In this document: positions 52,176 to 61,082 of the stretch, in pieces
Layout: each line of letters opens with the position of its first letter
How positions within the stretch are numbered: the first letter of the stretch is position 1
From: Ruminococcus sp.
GTDB taxonomy: Bacteria > Bacillota > Clostridia > Oscillospirales > Ruminococcaceae
Assembly (NCBI RefSeq): GCF_024692365.1
Contig: NZ_JAILMR010000006.1
Coordinates: forward strand, 1-64,000
Direction of reading: 5' to 3'
Length of the DNA: 64,000 nt
Notes under the pieces: model-generated
The model's input: the letters and a program-made list of their open reading frames with translations, nothing else
Database searches by the model: none
Told to the model about the DNA's origin: nothing
Position numbers and translations under genes: made by a program

Positions 52176-52675
52176 ATGCCAAGGAGAGGAGCTTTTGGTC
52201 AAGCTTTTCGCGAAAAGCTTGCGGAGAGCACGAGAGGCAGAGCCTCTCGGTCAAGGAAAAAATGTGACGTGAACACAATCAAATCAATAGCAGACTATCT
52301 TCTCGACCCGTCAGGGGCGACATTGTCTACCACAGTCCCTTTGATACACGCGGTTCGGTTGTCAGAGGTTAATGCTTTATATGTACGTACTTCGGGTTGG
52401 TCGCCCCTCTCTCCGTTCGGGTCGAGCCGTCAAAGGCGCTTCGCTGTTTGACGGCGGGCGCGGGCAATATTATACGGACTTAGTTTGTGCGTGTGGCATT
52501 GTTTTGTTCACGCTCTGGATTTTGATATTGCCCGCGCCTATGTAGTCGGTAGATAGTCTGCTACTGCTTTTTTTGTTGCCGCGTCGCTTTTGCGCCTTGA
52601 CCGAGAGGCTCTGCCCCTCGTGCTCCCCGCAAGCCTTTCGCGAAAGGCTTGAGCCAAAGCTCTTTTCCTTGGCAT
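52176..52675. repeat. Interspersed structured element, copy IV (two inverted half-units)
   Basis: The ends are ATGCCAAGGAGAGGAGCTTTT and AAAGCTCTTTTCCTTGGCAT. The left hairpin CGAGAGGC-AGA-GCCTCTCG (52231-52249) recurs inverted at 52602-52620 with one G-U-type wobble in the ATGCCAAGG-reading strand. AAGCTTTTCG/CGAAAAGCTT is on the left and the AAGCCTTTCG form on the right. The central stem is GCCGTCAAA/TTTGACGGC (52426-52455) with the conserved loop. The left half lacks the long GCGCGGGCAAT arm, which is present on the right. Confidence 0.85.
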
Positions 52676-52764
52676 ATCTATATGGTTTGTTGCCGCGAAT
52701 CTCCGTGTCATAATTGCCTTTTGCCTGCATATCATTCTACAAAGAACATCTTGGAGGTACATAC

Positions 52765-53520
52765 ATGGAGTTTTCAAAAATGAAAAAGATCGCTATCTGC
52801 TGTGGCAGTTTTATCGCGCTTTGCGGGTCAATCTGGGTGGGTGATATTGTCAGCAACAAGGCTTTTGACAGGGTGACAAAGGCTTCGGCGGCGGAGAGTA
52901 TGGTTCGTCCGCAGGTGGTTCTCGATGCTGGTCACGGTGGTGTGGACGGTGGTTGTGTTTCGGTGAACGGGGTGGCTGAAAAGGGTCTGAATCTGGATAT
53001 TGCTTTGGTGGAACGGGATATGCTGGAAGTGCTGGGTTTTGAAGTCACGATGACGAGAGAGGACGACCGTTCGATTTATGATGAAGGTATCGAGGGGCTT
53101 TCAAAGCAGAAGCAATCGGACATGAAAAACAGGCTGGAGATTTTTGACAGGTGCAAAGGTATTGCTGTTTCGATACATCAGAATCAGTTCACGGACAGCA
53201 GATACAGCGGTGCGCAGGTGTTTTATTCGCGGAGAAACGGTGCGGGAGAACGTCTGGCGGGGGCGGTTCAGCGGCAGTTCGTTTCGCTGTTACAGCCCGA
53301 TAATGAGCGTGAAACGAAGCCTGTGGACGATGAGCTTTTTCTTTTGGACAGGACTGACACCCCTGCGGTGATGGTGGAGTGCGGGTTTCTTTCAAATCCC
53401 GAGGAAGCGGCTAAGTTGGAAGATGGTGGATATCGTCAGCAGGTGGCTTTTGCGATAATGTCGGGGGTGATGAGTTACCGTGAGGGAGAAGTTTGTGAGC
53501 GTGTGGAAGTAGGGGGATAG
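52765..53520 (+). CDS. N-acetylmuramoyl-L-alanine amidase, CwlD-like
   Basis: 251 residues starting MEFSKMKKIAICCG; TTGGAGG lies before this ATG. One N-terminal membrane segment (8-28), then an Amidase_3 domain: VVLDAGHGGVDGG (zinc H57), E72, SIHQNQF (second zinc His) and the catalytic Glu in VMVECGFLSNPEEAAKL. It removes peptide side chains from peptidoglycan. The size and the C-terminal layout match CwlD, which makes muramic-lactam in spore cortex; a vegetative role is equally possible. Confidence 0.9.
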   Translation: MEFSKMKKIAICCGSFIALCGSIWVGDIVSNKAFDRVTKASAAESMVRPQVVLDAGHGGVDGGCVSVNGVAEKGLNLDIALVERDMLEVLGFEVTMTREDDRSIYDEGIEGLSKQKQSDMKNRLEIFDRCKGIAVSIHQNQFTDSRYSGAQVFYSRRNGAGERLAGAVQRQFVSLLQPDNERETKPVDDELFLLDRTDTPAVMVECGFLSNPEEAAKLEDGGYRQQVAFAIMSGVMSYREGEVCERVEVGG

Positions 53521-53754
53521 AATTTGTGGGAAGATTTTTGGACTTCAAATGGTAAGGTTCAGCGACAAGATGGAAAATATTGGCGGATTTGACTTGATCT
53601 GGCGTTCGGTGTGATAGGGGTTTCTGCTTTACTGGACGAATAATTGTACAAATAGCGATTTTAGATAAGTATCGGGTATCGTCTGCGGGGAACAATTTGT
53701 TCGGGTGCGGGCGGTACTTTTTTGCAATTTTCGGGGAAATAATGTCGTTTTGTG

Positions 53755-53783
53755 TTGACTTTCGCCTATGGATATGGTATAAT
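53755..53783 (+). promoter_or_regulatory. Sigma-A promoter of the beta-lactamase-fold gene
   Basis: TTGACT, 17 bases, TATAAT, about 125 bases before the start codon. Confidence 0.8.
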
Positions 53784-53794
53784 ATTTTCACATA

Positions 53795-53860
53795 AACGGC
53801 AGAGAATATCTCTGTCGGGACGAACAGCTCGGGACGTTATCAGCGGTTCGTTTTTTTGGA
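53795..53860 (+). promoter_or_regulatory. Leader hairpins with terminator-like T-run
   Basis: GGCAGAGA/TCTCTGTC forms a tight hairpin; CGAAC/GTTCG then closes a second one followed by seven T. The pair lies between the promoter and the start and could be an attenuator. A smaller GGGCGCGTGCCC hairpin lies before the start codon. Confidence 0.45.
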
Positions 53861-53906
53861 CATATAATTCAGGCGGGCGCGTGCCCGTTAATAAGGTAGG
53901 GTTTAA

Positions 53907-55016
53907 ATGGTCATTAAAAAGAAGTGTGCGGCGCTTTCTGCCCTTGTCTGCGCATGGACGTTCATGCTTGCGGGCTGTGGTTCGGCGGTGAAAGCTTCGG
54001 AATTAAAGCAGGTGGACGAGAAAAATTCGTCTTCGGCGACAGAAACGGCACAGGTCATCATGGAGAACGAAACATCTGTGATGACGCCTGATGATTCAAG
54101 TGAAGCCGAAACGGATACGGAAAGCATTGCAGATGACAGCAGTGAAGTCACCGAAACGAAAAAGGAAGAACCTAAGCCGACGAGGAAAGCGGAGGAATGT
54201 ACCGTCGGCGGCGGGTACTGGTTCACGGTGAGCGATTTCGAGAAAGTATACTCAAACAAAGAGTTGGAAGAGTGTTTCGACAGGCTGCAGAAGATATGCA
54301 GCGAGGCAAATTTCCACATGGCGTTCTCATTCAAAAACGTTGATACTGGGGCGTATGTCGGGTACAATCGGTACGATCAGTTCATGACTTGCAGCTGCGT
54401 TAAGGCGCCTTTTGTGAAATCTCTGCTGGCGAAGGGCATCGACCTGAAAGAGAAGATACCGCTGACCGCTAAGTGGGAAGGCGACTGTGAGGGTATCGTG
54501 AATGAGGAGTACGGCAAGGAATTCACGGCGAAGAAGCTTATCGAGTACACAATTCTGGACAGTGACAATACAGCATATCAGCTATTATGCCTCAGATACG
54601 GCACGGGAGATTTCAACAACAATCAGTATGCGATCGGCTCGAACTACACTCTCGGTTACAATGCGGAGTGGATATTCACCTACTGCAATACGGACGATAT
54701 GCTGAAAGATTATGAGGATATCTACCGTTTTGGTGAGAAGGACAAGAACGGAAAATGGCTTATCAAACTGCTGAGTAAGACGCACCTGAACATACAGATA
54801 GGTGCGGCGCTTGGGGACAAGTACACGGTGGCGCAGAAGTACGGTTCGGATTATCAGGAAGAAGCTTTCAACGACTGCGCGATAGTCTATGCGGATTCTC
54901 CTTTCGTGCTTTGCATTATGACGGAGCAGTATCCCGAGACCGAGGAGAGCTGCAAGGTCTTCAAAGATCTTGCGCTGGTATTTGATGATATAAATTCGCT
55001 GATAGCGAAAAAGTAA
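53907..55016 (+). CDS. Class A beta-lactamase-fold serine hydrolase lipoprotein
   Basis: 369 residues. Signal peptide with LAGC lipobox, acidic Ser/Thr/Glu linker (about 40-95), then a beta-lactamase2-type domain. The catalytic S163 and K166 lie in TCSCVKAPFV, the SDN motif is LDSDNTAYQLL (219-221), and a K-Y-G at the third motif replaces KTG (VAQKYGSD). The Gram-positive family includes D,D-peptidase-like and true lactamase members. The variant third motif makes a wall-modifying or orphan role more likely than resistance. Confidence 0.82.
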   Translation: MVIKKKCAALSALVCAWTFMLAGCGSAVKASELKQVDEKNSSSATETAQVIMENETSVMTPDDSSEAETDTESIADDSSEVTETKKEEPKPTRKAEECTVGGGYWFTVSDFEKVYSNKELEECFDRLQKICSEANFHMAFSFKNVDTGAYVGYNRYDQFMTCSCVKAPFVKSLLAKGIDLKEKIPLTAKWEGDCEGIVNEEYGKEFTAKKLIEYTILDSDNTAYQLLCLRYGTGDFNNNQYAIGSNYTLGYNAEWIFTYCNTDDMLKDYEDIYRFGEKDKNGKWLIKLLSKTHLNIQIGAALGDKYTVAQKYGSDYQEEAFNDCAIVYADSPFVLCIMTEQYPETEESCKVFKDLALVFDDINSLIAKK

Positions 55017-55078
55017 GACAAAAGCCTGATATACAGGCATAGGGGAGAGTACACCATGGGGTGGAACGGAGGTTTTTT

Positions 55079-56521
55079 ATGAGCGATTACAAAGTATATT
55101 CGGTACACATGGGCAAGGCTAAGTGTGCGGTCGATCTGGGCGACGGTTCGGAAAGAGGAGAGTATGTAGATCAGGACTACATTCTCCACAAGCTTGGCAG
55201 ACCTCACAGAAGCATAAGCCTGATGTACTGCTATTATCCGCTGGACAAGGAGTTCCCGGGCAGGATATCAGAAGTTATGAAAGACGCTGATGTTAAGTTC
55301 CAGTGGGATTATCCTTATGATGATTATTTTACCTACAAGGGCGGACTTGAGGGAAATCGGGAGGACGAGCCTTTCACCTGCATGAGAGATATCAGACGTC
55401 ACGGACAGGACGTTACCCTGACCTTGACCGCTGACCCCAATATCTCGGACGAGCAGATAAAGGCTATTGCGGAAGATCTGAAAACTTTCGGCAGAGTGTT
55501 CCTGAGAGTGAATCACGAGAACACAGGCAACTGGTTCAGCTTCAACAAGAGGGCGACTTATCAGGAAGTTGCGGATTTCTACTGCAAGTTCGTGAAGATC
55601 GTTCATGAGACCGCGCCAAATGTTCAGATGATACTCTGCACAGGCGGTATCGAAGACCCGAACTCCGAAAAGATCGTTATGGAGAAGGAGTTTGCCCAGT
55701 CCGTTAAGGATACGGATATATGGTCGGTGGACAAGTATATGGCACTCCACTGGGGCTGGCCTTTTGATGTGGCACTTAGAGATCAGGAGCGCAAGCAGTA
55801 CAAGCGCGACAAAGTCGAGATGACCTACAATATGACAAAGAGAAGCTATGAGCGCTTCAAGGTGATAAACGGCGGTGTCAGCAAGCCTATGGTCATGAGC
55901 GAATTCAACGCGGACGGCGATGTTACAGGCGCTTACGATCAGGCGGTGATGGTAAAGGGTTTCTGCGATCTGCTGAAAGAAGACCCCGAGCAGTGGTTCA
56001 GCGGATTTACTTTCTATCAGTTCCGCGACAGGGGCAGACTTGGTCTTGAAATTGAAGACCCGAACAATCAGAATGTTGGTATCGAACAGCCTGTAATGAA
56101 GACTTACAGGGAGCTGATACACGATGATTTCTTTAGCCCCGAGATGAAGCGCGGCGGGGAGATAAGCCTGCCTGCTAAGCTGAGATGGGGAAATTCCGAG
56201 GATGCTGAGGGTCTGGAGATACCCATACATTTTGAGGGCGACCCCCATTTCTGTGAGCTGACCTTTGAGGACGAGAGCAATCTGATGATAGAGATCAACG
56301 GCAAGTGGTTCTATAAATCGCCTAAGGCTAAGGTCATCGACCTGATGAGCGCGTTCTATGAAAACAGACTTGACGGTGCTAAAGATCTGACACTGAGGAT
56401 ATTTGCACCTCCTGCAAGCGGCGAGAATGATCTGAGTGCTGAGGACGGAATGTTCAACAGCTACCAGACCATTGAGAAACTGCCTAAGATAAGGATAGAA
56501 TATGAGCCTGTTGTGCTCTGA
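55079..56521 (+). CDS. GH26/clan GH-A-like glycoside hydrolase without signal peptide
   Basis: 480 residues starting MSDYKVYSVHMGKAK; GGAGG precedes this ATG. Residues about 40-370 form a (beta/alpha)8 domain. The acid/base is E147 in LRVNHENTGNW and the nucleophile E275 in MVMSEFNADG, both placed as in GH26-type enzymes. Residues 385-480 form a beta-rich C-terminal module. There is no signal peptide, which is odd for a mannanase-like enzyme: it may act on imported oligosaccharides. Monocistronic. Confidence 0.75.
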   Translation: MSDYKVYSVHMGKAKCAVDLGDGSERGEYVDQDYILHKLGRPHRSISLMYCYYPLDKEFPGRISEVMKDADVKFQWDYPYDDYFTYKGGLEGNREDEPFTCMRDIRRHGQDVTLTLTADPNISDEQIKAIAEDLKTFGRVFLRVNHENTGNWFSFNKRATYQEVADFYCKFVKIVHETAPNVQMILCTGGIEDPNSEKIVMEKEFAQSVKDTDIWSVDKYMALHWGWPFDVALRDQERKQYKRDKVEMTYNMTKRSYERFKVINGGVSKPMVMSEFNADGDVTGAYDQAVMVKGFCDLLKEDPEQWFSGFTFYQFRDRGRLGLEIEDPNNQNVGIEQPVMKTYRELIHDDFFSPEMKRGGEISLPAKLRWGNSEDAEGLEIPIHFEGDPHFCELTFEDESNLMIEINGKWFYKSPKAKVIDLMSAFYENRLDGAKDLTLRIFAPPASGENDLSAEDGMFNSYQTIEKLPKIRIEYEPVVL

Positions 56522-56547
56522 TAGGTGATTTTTAATTTTATTATATG

Positions 56548-56577
56548 AGCGCAGTATTTTTCGTACTGCGCTTTTTT
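56548..56577 (+). terminator. Terminator after the GH26-like gene
   Basis: AGCGCAGTA, loop, TACTGCGCT, then T6. The stem repeats that of the terminator at 33997. Confidence 0.9.
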
Positions 56578-56598
56578 GTGCCGGGTCGGGGCTGTGTG

Positions 56599-56627
56599 TT
56601 GATTTATTAACAGTTTTTTGGTATAAT
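56599..56627 (+). promoter_or_regulatory. Promoter of the LRR gene array
   Basis: TTGATT, 17 bases, TATAAT, about 40 bases before the first start codon. A second TATAAT with a poor -35 lies at 57434-57439 before gene 2. Confidence 0.65.
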
Positions 56628-56666
56628 AATTTGGGTAAAATTTTAAGAGAGAAAGTCGGGAAAATT

Positions 56667-57416
56667 ATGAAAAAGAAGCCGGTTATAATTGCCGTATGCG
56701 TTTTAATTGTTGTGTTGGTGAGGCTGTTTACGCCTTATCTGGGAAGACCGTTTATACTATATTGTGATCATGGTGAGAGAAAGGGATTCATTCTATCGAC
56801 TTCGATTAAAAAAATCGATATTAATTCAGCTTATGATCCATGTTTGAGATTTGTAAAATACTGTCCGAAACTTGAAATGATAGATGTTTCAGGTTATTCC
56901 GAAAAAAATTTGGATCATATTTCAAATCCCAATTTAAAAAGTATAATAATTAGCGGTGATTGTGCTAACTGGTCAAGTTTGAATAAATGTACAGAATTGG
57001 AATATTTGGATATTTTACATGGTAATTTTCAAACTGTTGAAGATATATCAGGACTGGAAAAATTAAGAGTATTGCATATTGTTGCACCCGCTAGCGAATT
57101 CTCTTTGAATAAATTGAATGAACTGAAAAACTTATATTGGCTTCAGATCGTTTGTGATAATGATATTGATTGTGAGTATTTTTCACAGCTGGAAAAACTG
57201 GATTCATTGGATCTTAGCACTTACGGTAAAATAACGGGACTTGATAAATTGGATAGTGTTACATCACTTATTTTACATCATCCCAATGAGGAAGTTGAAA
57301 AAGATATTTGTGGTATGGATTCACTTAGAGAACTCAAGGTTTATGGAACGAAGTTTTCTGATGAAGTTGACATAGAATTAGAAGAAAAGCACGTTTCGGT
57401 AAAATACATAGAATAA
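56667..57416 (+). CDS. Membrane-anchored LRR protein, paralogue 1
   Basis: 249 residues starting MKKKPVIIAVCVL; an ATG 12 codons earlier is less likely because all five paralogues align from MKKK. One N-terminal membrane segment, a conserved FTPYLGRPF, then about nine degenerate leucine-rich repeats of 20-22 residues (LEKLRVLHIV, LNELKNLYWLQIV, LEKLDSLDLSTYGKI). Ends with a shared cap (ICGMDSLRELKVYG). The gene is AT-rich compared with its surroundings. An outside-facing LRR domain is inferred. Function unknown. Confidence 0.8.
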   Translation: MKKKPVIIAVCVLIVVLVRLFTPYLGRPFILYCDHGERKGFILSTSIKKIDINSAYDPCLRFVKYCPKLEMIDVSGYSEKNLDHISNPNLKSIIISGDCANWSSLNKCTELEYLDILHGNFQTVEDISGLEKLRVLHIVAPASEFSLNKLNELKNLYWLQIVCDNDIDCEYFSQLEKLDSLDLSTYGKITGLDKLDSVTSLILHHPNEEVEKDICGMDSLRELKVYGTKFSDEVDIELEEKHVSVKYIE

Positions 57417-57479
57417 GCTGATGTGCTTTTTGATATAATAGTCAGGGTAAAATTTTAAGAGAGAAAGTCGGGAGAGATT

Positions 57480-58331
57480 ATGAAAAAGAAGAAAGTTATA
57501 ATTACCGTGTGCGTTGCATTATGCATTGTATTGGTTGCGTTGGTGAGAGTATTTACGCCTTATCTGGGCAGACCGTTTTTGATTTATTGTCATGGTTATA
57601 CGAATTATTATGGTAATAAAGGCAGCAAGGAAAAATTTTATCTATCCGGCGACTTGAAGAAAATAGACCTGTTTTCTTCTCGTGAATCTTGTGTAAAATT
57701 TGTAAGATACTGTTCTGATCTCGAAGAGTTAACTGTTTATGGTTATCCGTATACATTCAATATAAAGGATATTTCAAATCCAAATTTAAAGAAATTGGAC
57801 ATGAGCGGATATGGTGTTAATTGGTCAAGTCTGAACAATTGTACTGAATTGAAAGATCTGTGTATTTCCTTTAGTGATTTTTATACTACTGAAGATATAT
57901 CCAAACTGATAAAAATGGAAACATTGAGTATCCTTGTAAATAAAACAGAGCTTTCTTTGAACAAATTGAATGAATTACAAAATTTAAGGAAACTTGAACT
58001 CAATTGTAAGAGTGATATCGACTGGGTAGAGCCTTTGCAACTTAAAAATTTAAATGAATTAGATATCTATTGTGCGAATGATATCGACTGTGAAAATCTT
58101 TCAAATCTGGAAAACCTGGAAACACTGTCTCTAAAAACAGATGGTAAAATAACAGGACTTGATAAAATGGACAATGTTGTAGAAATGTATATATCTTCCG
58201 ATCAGGTGACAGAAGATGAGATCTGCGGTATGGATTCGCTTAAGGAAATTACGATTCACATAACTAAGCTTTCAGAGAAAGTTGAAAGTACACTCAGGGA
58301 AAAGGGTGTTACCATAAAATACATAGATTAA
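57480..58331 (+). CDS. Membrane-anchored LRR protein, paralogue 2
   Basis: 283 residues. The first 30 codons (MKKKKVIITVCVALCIVLVAL, then VRVFTPYLGRPF) are nearly identical in DNA to paralogue 3, while the repeats differ strongly. It has an extra repeat in the middle (LQNLRKLELNCKSDIDWVE and LKNLNELDIYCANDIDCE) compared with paralogue 1. Cap: ICGMDSLKEITIH. The upstream AAAATTTTAAGAGAGAAAGTCGGG leader is shared with paralogue 1. Confidence 0.8.
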   Translation: MKKKKVIITVCVALCIVLVALVRVFTPYLGRPFLIYCHGYTNYYGNKGSKEKFYLSGDLKKIDLFSSRESCVKFVRYCSDLEELTVYGYPYTFNIKDISNPNLKKLDMSGYGVNWSSLNNCTELKDLCISFSDFYTTEDISKLIKMETLSILVNKTELSLNKLNELQNLRKLELNCKSDIDWVEPLQLKNLNELDIYCANDIDCENLSNLENLETLSLKTDGKITGLDKMDNVVEMYISSDQVTEDEICGMDSLKEITIHITKLSEKVESTLREKGVTIKYID

Positions 58332-58390
58332 GCTGATATAGCTTTGAGATAGAAAAGTATAACAAATAAAAAAAGAATAGGAGACTGATC

Positions 58391-59242
58391 ATGAAAAAGA
58401 AGAAAGTTATAATTACCGTGTGCGTTGCATTATGCATTGTATTGGTTGCGTTGGTGAGAGTTTTTACGCCTTATCTGGGCAGACCGTTTTTGATGTATTG
58501 TTACGATGAAGAGATGAGTAAACGGGGATTTTATCCTTCAAATACATTAAAAAGGATACATTCATTGGAAGCTGATGACCCGGTTATAAAATTTGTAAAG
58601 TACTGCCCTGAACTGGAGGATATATATGTTTATGATGCTCATCAATCGGGTGATGTGATACCGGTCGATATAAACGATATTGTAAACCCAAAATTGAAAA
58701 GTTTACATATTAGCGGAGAAGGAGTCAACTGGTCAGCTTTGAGCAAATGTACGGAATTGGAATATTTGGACCTATACGATACCAATTTAGATAGTTTTGA
58801 AGATATATCAGGTCTGGAAAAATTGGAAACATTGAGTATCATCGGAGACAATACAGAGGTCTCGTTGAATAAATTGAACGAACTAAAGCAATTATGGAAT
58901 CTAGATATTTATTGCAGTAAGTATGATATCAACTGTGAAGATTTTTCAAGGCTTGAAAGATTAGCACAACTAAGTATCTTTTGCAAGAATGATATTGACT
59001 GTGATAATTTTTCACAGATGGAAAACTTGGGCAGGATGTTTCTGAAAACAGAGGGAAAAATATCAGGACTTGATAAATTGGACAGTGTTGAATCATTGAC
59101 TATATATTCCGGTCAGGTGACAGAAGAAGAGATCTGCGGTATGGATTCGCTTGAAGAGATCACGATATATAATACCAAGTTTTCAGAAGAAGTTGAAAGC
59201 GCACTCAGGGAAAAGGGTGTTATTGTAAATTACAGAGATTAA
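58391..59242 (+). CDS. Membrane-anchored LRR protein, paralogue 3
   Basis: 283 residues. Anchor and FTPYLGRPF as in paralogue 2, then an insert-bearing region (VYDAHQSGDVIPVDINDI) shared in form with paralogue 4, and repeats such as LEYLDLYDTNLDSFEDI and LARLSIF-type units. The cap ICGMDSLEEITIYNTKFSEEV and last residues VNYRD match paralogue 4 closely. TAGGAGACTGATC precedes the ATG. Confidence 0.8.
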   Translation: MKKKKVIITVCVALCIVLVALVRVFTPYLGRPFLMYCYDEEMSKRGFYPSNTLKRIHSLEADDPVIKFVKYCPELEDIYVYDAHQSGDVIPVDINDIVNPKLKSLHISGEGVNWSALSKCTELEYLDLYDTNLDSFEDISGLEKLETLSIIGDNTEVSLNKLNELKQLWNLDIYCSKYDINCEDFSRLERLAQLSIFCKNDIDCDNFSQMENLGRMFLKTEGKISGLDKLDSVESLTIYSGQVTEEEICGMDSLEEITIYNTKFSEEVESALREKGVIVNYRD

Positions 59243-59307
59243 GCTGACACAGCTTTGAGAGAGAATAGTAGAACTAATTGGAAGACAACATGGATAGGAG
59301 ACTGATC

Positions 59308-60075
59308 ATGAAAAAGAAAAAAATAATCATTGGTGTGTGCGTTGTATGCTTAGTATTGGTGAGGATCTTTACGCCTTATCTGGGCAGACCGTTTTTGATT
59401 AAGTGTTATAATGAAGATGATGAAAGAAGTGAACGGGGATATTATTTATCGAATAAAGTAAGAAGTATGTATTTCACAGGTGCTGATGACCCAAGTATAA
59501 AATTTGTAAGATACTGCTCTGGACTGGAAGATATAATGGTTTCTGATTCATTTCTATCGGATATACCGCTCGATATAAATGATATTTCAAATCCCAATTT
59601 AAAAAGAATAGGTATTTTGACAGAAGCAGTAAACTGGTCAAGTTTGAACAGATGTACTGATGTGGACGATTTGGGCATACGCGCTGACAATTTAAATATG
59701 TTCGAAGATATATCCGGACTAAAAAAATTGGAGTCATTGTGGCTCTATATAAACGAAGCAGATTCTTTGAGCAAATTGAATGAATTTCAAAATTTAAAGA
59801 GACTTGAGATCCATAGTCAGTCTGATATTCATTTTGAAGAGCTTTCAAACCTGGAAAATCTGGAAACACTTTATTTGAGCTCTGGTGGAAAAATAACAGG
59901 GTTTGATAAATTGGACAGTGTTGTAGAATTGAGAATTTATTCCGATCAGGTAACAGAAGATGAACTCTGCGGCATGGATTCGCTTGAAAGAGTTACAGTT
60001 TATCATGATAAGCTTTCAGAGAAAGTTGAAAGCGCACTCAGGGAAAAGGGTGTTATCGTAAATTACAGAGATTAA
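59308..60075 (+). CDS. Membrane-anchored LRR protein, paralogue 4
   Basis: 255 residues starting MKKKKIIIGVCVVC; TAGGAGACTGATC directly before this ATG matches paralogue 3, so a longer reading of 10 codons is rejected. One membrane segment, FTPYLGRPF, an acidic insert (DDERSERGYYLS), then repeats (LKKLESLWLYINE, LENLETLYLSSGGKI). Cap: LCGMDSLERVTVYHDKL. Confidence 0.8.
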   Translation: MKKKKIIIGVCVVCLVLVRIFTPYLGRPFLIKCYNEDDERSERGYYLSNKVRSMYFTGADDPSIKFVRYCSGLEDIMVSDSFLSDIPLDINDISNPNLKRIGILTEAVNWSSLNRCTDVDDLGIRADNLNMFEDISGLKKLESLWLYINEADSLSKLNEFQNLKRLEIHSQSDIHFEELSNLENLETLYLSSGGKITGFDKLDSVVELRIYSDQVTEDELCGMDSLERVTVYHDKLSEKVESALREKGVIVNYRD

Positions 60076-60140
60076 GCTGACACAGCTTTGAGAGATAATA
60101 GTAGAACAAAATTGAAGGCAACAGGGATAGGAGAATAATT

Positions 60141-61019
60141 ATGGGCAAGAAGAAAATTATAATTGCCGTGTACATTTTAGGTATTTTATTGTTAAGGCTT
60201 TTTACGCCTTATCTGGGTAAGCCGTTTTTGATTTATTGTGATGGCGGTTCGGGGAATAGTTTTCATCTTTCAAGCAAAGTGAAGCGTATATATAATTTAG
60301 ATGTTAATGACCCTTGTGTGGAATTTGTTAAATATTGTACCAAAGTTGAAAAAGTAACAGTTAATGATAATTCAGGAAAGTTCGATATAAAGAATATTGC
60401 AAATCCAAATCTTAACACAATAGAGTTTAGCGGTAAAGGTGTTAACTGGTCAAGTTTGAATAAATGTACTAACTTGAAAAATCTGATTATTACCGACAGC
60501 AATTTTTCAACTTACGAAGATATATGCGAACTGAAAAAATTGGAAACGCTGAGTATCTATGAAAAAGAAACAGACATCTCTTTTAACAAACTGAATGAAC
60601 TTACAAACTTAAAGGAATTAACGGTCGTTTGTACGAATGATATTGAATGTGAAGATACTTCATCGCTGGAAAATCTGGAAGTATTGATTTTAAGTTCAAA
60701 AGGAAAGATATCGACCCAATTGAACGATATGAAAAACTTAAAGGTACTATCTATCAATTGTCAGAATGATATCGACTGTGAAGATTTTTCTCAGCTGGAA
60801 AATCTTGAAACGTTATATCTGAAGTCCGATGGAAAGGTTACAGGGATTGATAAACTGGATAATGTTACATCATTGACTATAAGCCATTCAAGTCAGCCGA
60901 TAGGAACTGAGATATGTGAACTTGATTCACTTAAAGAAGTAAGTATTGGTGAAGTAAGGCTTATCGACGGAGCTTTAGTAAAACTTGTTGACAAGGGTGT
61001 TACCGTGCATTTAAAATAG
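60141..61019 (+). CDS. Membrane-anchored LRR protein, paralogue 5
   Basis: 292 residues starting MGKKKIIIAVYIL with a GATAGGAGAA site. It is the longest and most diverged copy: FTPYLGKPF, then ten or so repeats (LKKLETLSIYEKE, LENLEVLILSSKGKI, MKNLKVLSINCQND, LENLETLYLKSDGKV). The cap has changed to ICELDSLKEVSIGEVRL and the last residues to VHLK. End of the array; a terminator follows. Confidence 0.8.
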   Translation: MGKKKIIIAVYILGILLLRLFTPYLGKPFLIYCDGGSGNSFHLSSKVKRIYNLDVNDPCVEFVKYCTKVEKVTVNDNSGKFDIKNIANPNLNTIEFSGKGVNWSSLNKCTNLKNLIITDSNFSTYEDICELKKLETLSIYEKETDISFNKLNELTNLKELTVVCTNDIECEDTSSLENLEVLILSSKGKISTQLNDMKNLKVLSINCQNDIDCEDFSQLENLETLYLKSDGKVTGIDKLDNVTSLTISHSSQPIGTEICELDSLKEVSIGEVRLIDGALVKLVDKGVTVHLK

Positions 61020-61040
61020 TAAAACGATAATCATAATAAA

Positions 61041-61072
61041 AACTCCCTCACCCTGCGCGGGTGGGGGAGTTG
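61041..61072. terminator. Bidirectional terminator between the LRR array and the sortase operon
   Basis: ACTCCC.CACCC, loop TGCGC, GGGTG.GGGAGT. On the minus strand it ends in GTTTTTATT, the better orientation, ending the sortase operon. Confidence 0.8.
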
Positions 61073-61082
61073 TGTTTATGGA

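Noticed and set aside
53795..53860. c-di-GMP or other named riboswitch in front of the beta-lactamase-fold gene
   Set aside because: The conserved cores of known classes are not visible; only generic hairpins are.
55268..56248. 326-codon minus-strand frame opposite the GH26-like gene
   Set aside because: Shadow frame with no recognisable features and no start site.
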